Part shown: positions 1 through 5,193 of the stretch, piece after piece
How positions within the stretch are numbered: the stretch's first letter is position 1
How the letters are laid out: the number at the start of each line of letters is the position of its first letter
NCBI GenBank assembly: GCA_030705945.1
Contig: JAUZPS010000345.1
Span: forward strand, 1-5,546
Source: Bacillota bacterium
Lineage (GTDB): Bacteria > Bacillota > Clostridia > Acetivibrionales > DSM-2933
Length of the DNA: 5,546 nucleotides
Direction of reading: 5' to 3'
Made by a program: the position numbers and the translations under genes
The notes under the pieces: model-generated
What the model was told of the DNA's origin: nothing
The model's database searches: none
Seen by the model: only the letters and a program-made list of their open reading frames with translations

Positions 1-360
1 CCGATTTTGGCAAACATTGATGAAATCAGGAAGTATGAAGCTTATTTTCAGTATATGAAGGAAAAGAACCTTATACCTGATGAAAAGATAAGATTAATCG
101 CATATGATTACAAGAAAGGAATAAATCTTCAAGAAAACCTGCTGCAAAGTTTTCTCGGAGGAAATAAATATATAGGATCTGTTGAATATCAATCTGAAAG
201 GGAGAGATTCAGGAATCTAAATTCTTACTTTGCCAAAGTAGCTTTTGAAAAACATTTGGACGAGTACATAAAGATACTATCACATTTCAATATAATTCAA
301 GGTAAAAATGCCGGAAGTAAAATAGGTGTTTTATTAGGCTCTTTATTTAGGAATAAGTAA
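1..360 (+). CDS. 3' end of an unidentified gene, possibly a MinD/TadZ-like ATPase C-terminus (partial)
   Basis: The frame is open to base 1, so the gene begins upstream. The first in-window start candidate, TTG at 7, has only six bases before it and no visible ribosome binding site, so I treat this as a partial gene. About 119 residues remain and no Walker motif is among them. The middle has the pattern of the last third of MinD/ParA-type ATPases: a hydrophobic strand with KIRLIAYDY, a helix, then YIGSVEYQSERER, which recalls the 'G-x-IPYD' strand, followed by an amphipathic helix and a basic end (LLGSLFRNK). The intact TadZ-like protein downstream has a comparable arrangement (KVIYLLNRF, IFTLDYD, ending LFTFFRK). 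I infer a second TadZ-like or related ATPase, but the similarity is by eye and weak. The TAA stop is also the first three bases of the 103-bp repeat. It is on the same strand as the pilus genes and probably in the same transcription unit. Confidence 0.6.
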   Translation, partial: PILANIDEIRKYEAYFQYMKEKNLIPDEKIRLIAYDYKKGINLQENLLQSFLGGNKYIGSVEYQSERERFRNLNSYFAKVAFEKHLDEYIKILSHFNIIQGKNAGSKIGVLLGSLFRNK

Positions 361-460
361 GGGCGTTTCAAAAAATTCCTTGTTCAAGTTTATATAACTA
401 AAACCCATTATATCAAGTTTTTGAAACGACAAGCTGCTAAGTTTTTTTGATACTACCTAA
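358..460. repeat. 103-bp intergenic repeat, copy 1 (MITE-like, hairpin-forming)
   Basis: This stretch matches 1411-1513 at 97 of 103 positions with no gaps, and the match stops at a TAA on both sides. The left TAA is the stop codon of the preceding gene. Inside the TAA flanks the ends form an imperfect 15-bp terminal inverted repeat, 12 of 15 matching (GGGCGTTTCAAAAAA at 361-375 against the complement of 443-457). There is also a perfect 11-bp internal stem (CGTTTCAAAAA at 364-374 with TTTTTGAAACG at 418-428), enclosing a small stem at 392-397 with 408-413. A run of seven T lies at 442-448. I see no reading frame inside it. It could be a small non-autonomous transposable element with a TAA target duplication, or a structured RNA element; the sequence does not decide. 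Confidence 0.85.
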
Positions 461-498
461 CTCAACATTAACCACAATTAATCTTTTATATATTCTTT

Positions 499-507
499 AG
501 GAAAGGA
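499..507 (+). promoter_or_regulatory. Ribosome binding site of cpaB, ambiguous between two ATG starts
   Basis: AGGAAAGGA holds two overlapping Shine-Dalgarno-like cores. The first (AGGA, 499-502) lies five bases before the ATG at 508. The second (AGGA, 504-507) lies nine bases before the ATG at 517, in the same frame. The two starts differ by three residues and both leave the membrane anchor intact. Confidence 0.6.
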
Positions 508-1413
508 ATGAATTTAATGCTGAAAAACCAAAGATTCATTTTATTAACCGCCTTGTTCCTCTTGATCCTTGCCGGGACAATCTACTATTTTAACAATATC
601 AGAATTCCAGGATTGACATCTAAATTGGAGAAGGATATAAGGGCAAAGGTTGATGTAGCGGCTATGCCTAAAACTCGGGTTGCCGTCATTGGAGATAAGG
701 AAGGGATACCGAGGTATACACTTCTTACCGACGAAATAATAAACAGTAAAGTTAAGATAATAGATGCGCCTGTGGATTTTGTAGCGGGAAATGCGGCTGT
801 TGACCTGGATATGATAAGAAATAAAATTGCCAAAGAGGATTTAAGATTTGGAGAACAGATTGTTTTAGACAGTCTTTCAACAGAACAGAAGTGGTTTGGC
901 GATTTTGACAGGCTAAAAGAATTTGCTGTTCACAGTATTGTTGCAGGAGAGGTAAAACCTGGCAATATAGTTGATTTAATTGTGAATTATAGAAATGGTT
1001 CGTATGATGTAGTGGTTCCAAAAACAAAAGTCAGAAAAATATATAAATCTGAAAGCAAAGATGGAAGCGTAGACTCTTATACACTTATATTTTCTTTAGA
1101 CGAGAGCAACTACAGGGATGTTTTGCTGGCGAGCAAACTAGGTTATCTCGAAACAAGGTTATATATTGACGAAAGTCAGAAGGCGTCTCCAAAGACCTTC
1201 AACTACAGCGCCCAGTCTTCCAAAATTCCGCATATCAAAATAGATGAAAAGGACCAAACCATTGTGGATGTTGAGCCAATCAATAAGCCAGATAACGCCT
1301 CAGTTCAACAGACTAATACAAATATTCAGGATAACTCTATTCAAAAAGCTCCTGCCACAAATTCAAAATCATTGAGTTCCAACCAAAAACCCCAGATAAA
1401 TGTCGAAAGATAA
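508..1413 (+). CDS. cpaB: Flp/Tad pilus assembly protein, CpaB/RcpC-like (SAF domain)
   Basis: In known Tad systems CpaB/RcpC is a membrane-anchored extracytoplasmic assembly protein; its role in monoderms is not well defined. The 301-residue product has a basic N-terminus, one hydrophobic segment at about residues 10-28 (FILLTALFLLILAGTIYYF), and an outside domain. The span at about 57-160 fits a SAF/CpaB region and ends in VAGEVKPGNIVDLIVNY (145-161), the typical 'pGdrVDV' block of CpaB. A beta-rich part follows to about 255. The last 45 residues are rich in Q, N, S, P and K and probably disordered. The length is within the usual CpaB range. The ATG at 508 gives the longest product; ATG at 517 is equally plausible. 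The gene sits between the two 103-bp repeats, its TAA stop being the left edge of copy 2, and it precedes tadZ and tadA. No secretin or CpaD gene follows, as expected in a monoderm. The assignment rests on the domain pattern and strongly on the neighbourhood. Confidence 0.8.
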   Translation: MNLMLKNQRFILLTALFLLILAGTIYYFNNIRIPGLTSKLEKDIRAKVDVAAMPKTRVAVIGDKEGIPRYTLLTDEIINSKVKIIDAPVDFVAGNAAVDLDMIRNKIAKEDLRFGEQIVLDSLSTEQKWFGDFDRLKEFAVHSIVAGEVKPGNIVDLIVNYRNGSYDVVVPKTKVRKIYKSESKDGSVDSYTLIFSLDESNYRDVLLASKLGYLETRLYIDESQKASPKTFNYSAQSSKIPHIKIDEKDQTIVDVEPINKPDNASVQQTNTNIQDNSIQKAPATNSKSLSSNQKPQINVER

Positions 1414-1513
1414 GGGCGTTTCAAAAAATTCCTTGTTCAAGTTTATATGATGAAAACCCATTATATCAAGCTTTTGAAACGACCAGTTGCTAAGTTTTTT
1501 TGATACTACCTAA
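1411..1513. repeat. 103-bp intergenic repeat, copy 2 (MITE-like, hairpin-forming)
   Basis: This second copy lies in the same orientation, 1053 bp downstream of copy 1, and again begins exactly at the stop codon TAA of the gene before it and ends at TAA. There are six substitutions and no indels. The main stem is 10 bp here (CGTTTCAAAA at 1417-1426 with TTTTGAAACG at 1472-1481). Three of the six changes fall in the inner stem and lengthen it from six to eight RNA pairs, counting one G-U (1445-1452 with 1459-1466). The seven-T run is at 1495-1501. Only 20 bases separate the repeat from the tadZ start, and the tadZ ribosome binding site lies just outside it. Confidence 0.85.
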
Positions 1514-1533
1514 TTGAAAAGAGGCGACGGCTT

Positions 1534-2331
1534 ATGATGATTTCAGTTACTGCGCCAAAAAAAGGTATGGGGCAGACACAGTGCGCAATTAACCTTTCAG
1601 GGATGTTGACAAGGCTGATAAATGGGAAAGTGCTGCTTGGCGATATTAATAAGTTCTGTCAGGATATTGAATACTATTTCAGTGATACTCATGCTTTAAA
1701 GGGGCTTGACAGCTTAATTAGTCTTATCGGAGCCGGCCTTTTAAGAGAGGACAATTTTGACACATGTATAAAATCCATAAACTCAGAATTGGACATACTT
1801 ATAGCTAATGAATGTTTTGAGCTTAATAAAGGCATTATTGAAAGCCTTATAGATTTTTCGGTAAAGTTATATGATGCTGTCGTCTTTGATACTATTTCAG
1901 GAAATAACCCTATAACCCGCGAGTTTTTTGAAAAATCAGACGTTATCGTGGTGGTTTTAAACCAGTACAAAAATGTTGTGGATATGGCGGCAAGTAACAA
2001 ACTTTACAAGGAGTATGCTAATAAAGTGATATATTTATTGAACAGATTTCAGGATAAAATTAGTTTTAATGCGGCTGATGTCAGAGGAATCTTGCATTCT
2101 GCGGGATTAATGAGCGAAATTTTTACTCTGGACTATGATATCTCAATGATTAATGAATGTAATGACCATTCTGTTTTAAACTATATACTTAACAAAAATT
2201 CAAAGTCAGGTTCAGTTCACGAGCAGCTCATGAATTTAGCGGAATTGTTAATAAAAAGGTACGGTTCAGGCATAAGCGTGAAGAATAATGACATAAAATC
2301 CGGTAAGTTGTTTACATTCTTTAGAAAATAG
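1534..2331 (+). CDS. cpaE: TadZ/CpaE-like MinD-family protein with a degenerate P-loop
   Basis: TadZ/CpaE proteins are MinD/ParA-type ATPases that localise the Tad pilus machine. This 265-residue product begins directly with the nucleotide-binding fold: ISVTAPKKGMGQTQCAINL (3-21) stands where MinD has the deviant Walker A KGGVGKTT. The signature lysine (K9) is kept, but the P-loop lysine is Gln14 and the last Thr is Gln16. A Walker A'-like KVLLGDIN is at 32-39 and a Walker B-like YDAVVFDTISG at 113-123 (Asp119). A KVIYLLNRF strand at 164-172 sits where MinD proteins have the base-binding Asn. The N-terminal receiver-like domain of many CpaE/TadZ proteins is absent. Family members with variant Walker A motifs are known (the Eubacterium rectale TadZ structure binds ATP with low ATPase activity), so it may bind nucleotide with little hydrolysis. 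The start is set by AGAGGCGA at 1520-1527, six bases before ATG; a second ATG follows at once. The tadA ribosome binding site overlaps its stop codon, so the two are probably co-translated. Confidence 0.82.
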   Translation: MMISVTAPKKGMGQTQCAINLSGMLTRLINGKVLLGDINKFCQDIEYYFSDTHALKGLDSLISLIGAGLLREDNFDTCIKSINSELDILIANECFELNKGIIESLIDFSVKLYDAVVFDTISGNNPITREFFEKSDVIVVVLNQYKNVVDMAASNKLYKEYANKVIYLLNRFQDKISFNAADVRGILHSAGLMSEIFTLDYDISMINECNDHSVLNYILNKNSKSGSVHEQLMNLAELLIKRYGSGISVKNNDIKSGKLFTFFRK

Positions 2332-2337
2332 GGGTGA
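2330..2337 (+). promoter_or_regulatory. Ribosome binding site that decides the tadA start (TTG at 2343)
   Basis: AGGGGTGA overlaps the tadZ stop codon. It lies five bases before the TTG at 2343 and covers the in-frame GTG at 2334, which therefore cannot use it. This favours TTG as the start and gives a product three residues shorter than the longest frame. Confidence 0.65.
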
Positions 2338-2342
2338 AGCCT

Positions 2343-3977
2343 TTGAAGGTAAATAATATTGAGGAGTTTAAAAATATTTCGAAGGAAATTGATGAAATAT
2401 TAAATGACACTGACAAGTACCAAAGACTATATAACGTTGACAGAAAAGAAGCTGAGAAAGAAATTCAAAGGTATTCAGGATATAAGGACAAGGCGGCGCT
2501 AGGTAGAAAAGAAGTGAGGGCGCACATTATAAATCAGTATACTATTATATTAAAGCAGTTGTATAAATTAGATGATGATGGCGTCAACAGGTTTATTGAT
2601 TTTAAAACCCTTCAGAACAACAATGTTCAGACAGTTTTTGAAATGCTTTTAGACATCTATGACCTTTCAGAATTGATAAATAAATATAATCTCTTTGTCA
2701 GAGTTTCAGAGAAACAAATGTGGGATATTGCCATAAAGGAAGAGAGTACTATAATCGAGCGCTTTGATTTGACAAGAAAACTGAAGCTTCTTTCTATATT
2801 CATTTATGCTGATGTTTATGGTCAGGATGTCGTTGACACTTTGCAGCACCATAAAATAAGTGAAATCGGAATAATTGACAAAGACTATGTTTATATTGTC
2901 TATAAAGGCAATAAGCTGCATCTTGAATTCTTGCGGTTTGAAGACGAGAATGTCATTTTAAATATACAAAAAAAGACTACAAGAAACGCGGTTCTAAACT
3001 ATGACAAAAGCAATCCCACACTTGTAACCGCAAAAGATAACAGCAGCCGTATTACTGTGGCGGGCTTTAACGCAACGGCTGAAGGGGATCTTTACTATAA
3101 CGAGAGAATATTCAACCTTTCAAAAATAACCCTTGAAGAAATGCGGGATACATATCATACCATAAATAATCTGGTCTACAGCTTTCTTACAATGAACCAA
3201 AAAGGCAGAGGATCCCACTTTGTAACAGGTTCGGACATGGGTGTTGGTAAATCGACTTTCCTCCTTGCTATGATGGAAAAAGTGCCTGATATGTGGGGTA
3301 TTGGCATACTTGATACTCAGAATGAACTTCAGGCAAGAAAAAAATATCCGTGGAAAAACGTCCTCACTCTTATTGAAAATCCGGATAGAACAATTGCTCA
3401 GCTCTTTGAGATAATGCTCAAGATGGCCAGGGATGTCATATATGTCGGCGAAATCACAAAGCCCGCTGAGGTTGCTGAATTGGTGAACTCAAGCCTTAGG
3501 CTTAACGCGGGCGTTGGCGCTACTCTTCACTCGAAGACTCCATTTGAAGTGGTTACCAACTTGAGAAATCTTATGATGAGGACCGAAATGTATAACAACA
3601 GTGATGTTGCAGAGGCTGATATAGCAAGAGGGATTGATTTGGTTGTGCACCTTGCCAAGCTGGAAAATGGCAGGATAATTGTAGACAGTATCGTTGAAAT
3701 AGAGTACGTGGAGCAGGAAACTTTTATTGCGCCGGTTGAAGAAGGGCGTTTTAAGGATATTCTTTACAACCTTGCAAGGATGGCTCAGTTTGCAGTACTT
3801 AAATATATTTATAAAAAAAGTTATAAGTACAATGTAATTATTCAATATGACAGGGAAAAAGATGATTGGATACCAAAAAACATGCCTTCTAGCGAGTATT
3901 TTTCAAAGATCTCCAGATATTTAAGCGCAGCTGAAATAGAAGGCTTCAAGTCTTACTTTATTGAAAGCGGGAAATAA
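2343..3977 (+). CDS. cpaF: Divergent TadA/CpaF-type secretion ATPase
   Basis: TadA/CpaF is the cytoplasmic hexameric ATPase of the VirB11/PulE superfamily that powers Tad pilus assembly. The product has 544 residues from TTG. Residues 1-170 are helical and charged. About 172-260 match the N-terminal domain before the motor (ISEIGIIDKDYVYIVYKGNK, later FNATAEGDLYYNERIF). The motor follows: Walker A GSDMGVGKST at 296-305, Asp box ILDTQNELQ at 322-330, Walker B-like DVIYVGEI at 364-371 with Glu370, and His box GVGATLHS at 390-397 with His396. The C-terminal part ends with charged helices. Departures from the family are a Ser in place of the first Walker A Gly, and GEITK where CpaF normally has GEVRG, so the conserved Arg is missing. 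The GE and His boxes argue against a dead enzyme. The stop of tadZ is 11 bases upstream, and a 186-bp spacer separates this gene from tadB. The family call is secure; the exact subgroup is not. Confidence 0.9.
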   Translation: MKVNNIEEFKNISKEIDEILNDTDKYQRLYNVDRKEAEKEIQRYSGYKDKAALGRKEVRAHIINQYTIILKQLYKLDDDGVNRFIDFKTLQNNNVQTVFEMLLDIYDLSELINKYNLFVRVSEKQMWDIAIKEESTIIERFDLTRKLKLLSIFIYADVYGQDVVDTLQHHKISEIGIIDKDYVYIVYKGNKLHLEFLRFEDENVILNIQKKTTRNAVLNYDKSNPTLVTAKDNSSRITVAGFNATAEGDLYYNERIFNLSKITLEEMRDTYHTINNLVYSFLTMNQKGRGSHFVTGSDMGVGKSTFLLAMMEKVPDMWGIGILDTQNELQARKKYPWKNVLTLIENPDRTIAQLFEIMLKMARDVIYVGEITKPAEVAELVNSSLRLNAGVGATLHSKTPFEVVTNLRNLMMRTEMYNNSDVAEADIARGIDLVVHLAKLENGRIIVDSIVEIEYVEQETFIAPVEEGRFKDILYNLARMAQFAVLKYIYKKSYKYNVIIQYDREKDDWIPKNMPSSEYFSKISRYLSAAEIEGFKSYFIESGK

Positions 3978-3989
3978 ATCTTTAAAGAT
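3978..3989. repeat. 12-bp perfect palindrome just after the tadA stop
   Basis: ATCTTTAAAGAT follows the tadA stop codon directly and is its own reverse complement. With no loop and no T run behind it, it is not a good intrinsic terminator. It could be a protein site or chance in AT-rich DNA. Confidence 0.4.
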
Positions 3990-4024
3990 ACTGGACCATA
4001 AAGTTTTAAATAAGTTTGCGTATC

Positions 4025-4078
4025 TATATGTTTCGTAAATATACATTTTACATTAACTTTTAAATCACGAAACATATA
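4025..4078. repeat. 12-bp perfect inverted repeat in the tadA-tadB spacer
   Basis: TATATGTTTCGT at 4025-4036 is the exact reverse complement of ACGAAACATATA at 4067-4078, separated by 30 AT-rich bases. In RNA this would be a stable 12-bp stem on an open loop. No T run follows on either strand, so it is not a standard intrinsic terminator. It lies in the longest non-coding gap among the pilus genes and could be an mRNA processing or stability hairpin, a paired operator, or a remnant of a small mobile element. The GTTTC/GAAAC core also occurs in the stem of the 103-bp repeats, but the surrounding sequence differs. Confidence 0.65.
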
Positions 4079-4130
4079 CCTTGATTTATAAATAAAACAA
4101 GATCGATAAAATAAGAGATTAACTTTATAA

Positions 4131-4146
4131 ATAATAATATTATTAT
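4131..4146. repeat. 16-bp AT-only palindrome next to the tadB ribosome binding site
   Basis: ATAATAATATTATTAT is a perfect palindrome ending directly before GAGGCAGGTGA. It contains only A and T, so chance is a serious possibility. If it binds a protein or melts easily it could affect tadB expression; nothing in the sequence shows this. Confidence 0.4.
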
Positions 4147-4151
4147 GAGGC

Positions 4152-4157
4152 AGGTGA
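4152..4157 (+). promoter_or_regulatory. Strong ribosome binding site of tadB
   Basis: AGGTGA is fully complementary to the anti-Shine-Dalgarno end of 16S rRNA and lies six bases before the ATG at 4164, which fixes that start over the internal ATG that encodes Met21. Confidence 0.75.
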
Positions 4158-4163
4158 ATTAAA

Positions 4164-5183
4164 ATGTCTGTCCTTTTAAGGATCATTGAGGGCTGGAAAC
4201 GCCTAGTTTACTTATTCGTTCACATGAATTTGTTTACGATGATTTATATATTGCTGGCCATAATCGCCGTTATTTTAATTGTCAGATTATTATTTCAACA
4301 GCTTAATTCATATAAAATAAAGCAATTCTATAGCATCAATAAAAATAAAAGAAAGACTCTTCATGAGATTACTAAAAGGTTAAAGCGGAACAGATATTTT
4401 CTCATACTGGCTGAAAACATAGCATTTAAAATAGGAATGTTTAATAATTATTCTTATGAGAGAAACCTTGAGTTTGCGACTGTAGCATGTTTTGCGATAT
4501 TAGGAGCTGTAGCTTTAAGCATAGCGCTATTTATACCTCTTGTCTCTGTTATCTGGTATATCCTTGTATTTTATATTTTTATGGCAGTTATATTCGCGGT
4601 TTTATTATTTTATATATTTACCATGGTAGCCAGATCAAGGTTTAACAACCAACTGCCCGAAACTTTTAAAATTATAAACAGTAGGTACATCACACATTCA
4701 AATATTTTAAAGGCAATAAACGTTTCCTTAAATGACTTTGATAAAGCGGTTAAACGTGAAATGGTTAAGATTTATGATGTTCTTAAAAAGAATGATATGT
4801 ATGAAATAGACAATACATTCAGAATGATTGACAGGGCTTATAAGAACGAATATGTTTCATTGCTCCTCAATCTGATAAAACAAGCTCATTACAAAGGCGG
4901 AAATAAGGTAATTAAGGAACAGATTGAAAACACTACTGAAGAAATTCTCATAGATATCGCGAATCAGAAGGATTTAAGCGCTTCAACTAGAACCTATATT
5001 TTCCTAAGTATCTTTCTGCTGCCCGCAACCTGGTTTGTCGAACGATTTAATCACAAAGCTTTAGGCGAAAAGTCAATTGAATTTTATTCAAGTCCCTATG
5101 GAATAGGTGTTAAGATAGGTTTTTTGCTTGCGTTGATGTTTTATATCGGAATGATGTTGTTTCTAGAAAGAACTTCAGATTGA
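4164..5183 (+). CDS. tadB: TadB-like pilus assembly membrane platform protein (T2SF domain)
   Basis: TadB and TadC are polytopic inner-membrane proteins of the GspF/PilC superfamily; they form the platform on which the TadA motor acts to insert pilin subunits. The 339-residue product has hydrophobic segments at about 24-44, 104-127, 129-153, 277-293 and 314-334. Between the third and fourth lies the cytoplasmic T2SF helical domain, starting at LPETFKIINSRYITHSNILK (164-183), which corresponds to the family's 'LPdaL..la..lraG.sl..Al', and ending near GGNKVIKEQIENTTEEIL (245-262), which matches the usual 'Ggnla..L...a..ir' block. The order of membrane pair, cytoplasmic domain, membrane pair is typical of TadB. 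The extra N-terminal segment and basic linker (about 24-80) are also common in TadB. The 186-bp gap upstream is the only long break after tadZ, so tadB may have its own control. The next gene starts 10 bases after its stop. Confidence 0.83.
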   Translation: MSVLLRIIEGWKRLVYLFVHMNLFTMIYILLAIIAVILIVRLLFQQLNSYKIKQFYSINKNKRKTLHEITKRLKRNRYFLILAENIAFKIGMFNNYSYERNLEFATVACFAILGAVALSIALFIPLVSVIWYILVFYIFMAVIFAVLLFYIFTMVARSRFNNQLPETFKIINSRYITHSNILKAINVSLNDFDKAVKREMVKIYDVLKKNDMYEIDNTFRMIDRAYKNEYVSLLLNLIKQAHYKGGNKVIKEQIENTTEEILIDIANQKDLSASTRTYIFLSIFLLPATWFVERFNHKALGEKSIEFYSSPYGIGVKIGFLLALMFYIGMMLFLERTSD

Positions 5184-5193
5184 GAGGTTACAT

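Noticed and set aside
431..448. Intrinsic terminator at the seven-T run of the 103-bp repeat
   Set aside because: The bases directly before the T run do not form a stable GC-rich hairpin in either copy; the strong stem ends 13 bases earlier. A terminator is possible only through the alternative pairing noted in the findings.
361..507. Cyclic-di-GMP or other known riboswitch ahead of cpaB
   Set aside because: I could not recognise the conserved core of the c-di-GMP-I class or another riboswitch, and the same sequence occurs again ahead of tadZ as a sharply bounded repeat.
585..1027. Minus-strand reading frames at 585-833 and 752-1027
   Set aside because: They lie fully inside cpaB on the other strand, have no ribosome binding site that I can see, and encode low-complexity products typical of antisense shadows.
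358..1513. CRISPR repeats
   Set aside because: There are only two copies, they are 103 bp long, and a full gene lies between them.
2334..2336. GTG start for tadA
   Set aside because: It lies within the ribosome binding sequence AGGGGTGA and has no other site upstream; TTG at 2343 has proper spacing.
4081..4110. Promoter TTGATT - 18 bases - GATAAA upstream of tadB
   Set aside because: Each box matches the consensus at only four of six positions, and several equally weak pairs occur in this very AT-rich spacer, so no single promoter can be supported.
3489..4186. Minus-strand reading frames at 3489-3845 and 3953-4186
   Set aside because: The first is antisense to the conserved tadA motor domain. 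The second spans the AT-rich tadA-tadB spacer and ends of both genes and shows no domain or ribosome binding site.
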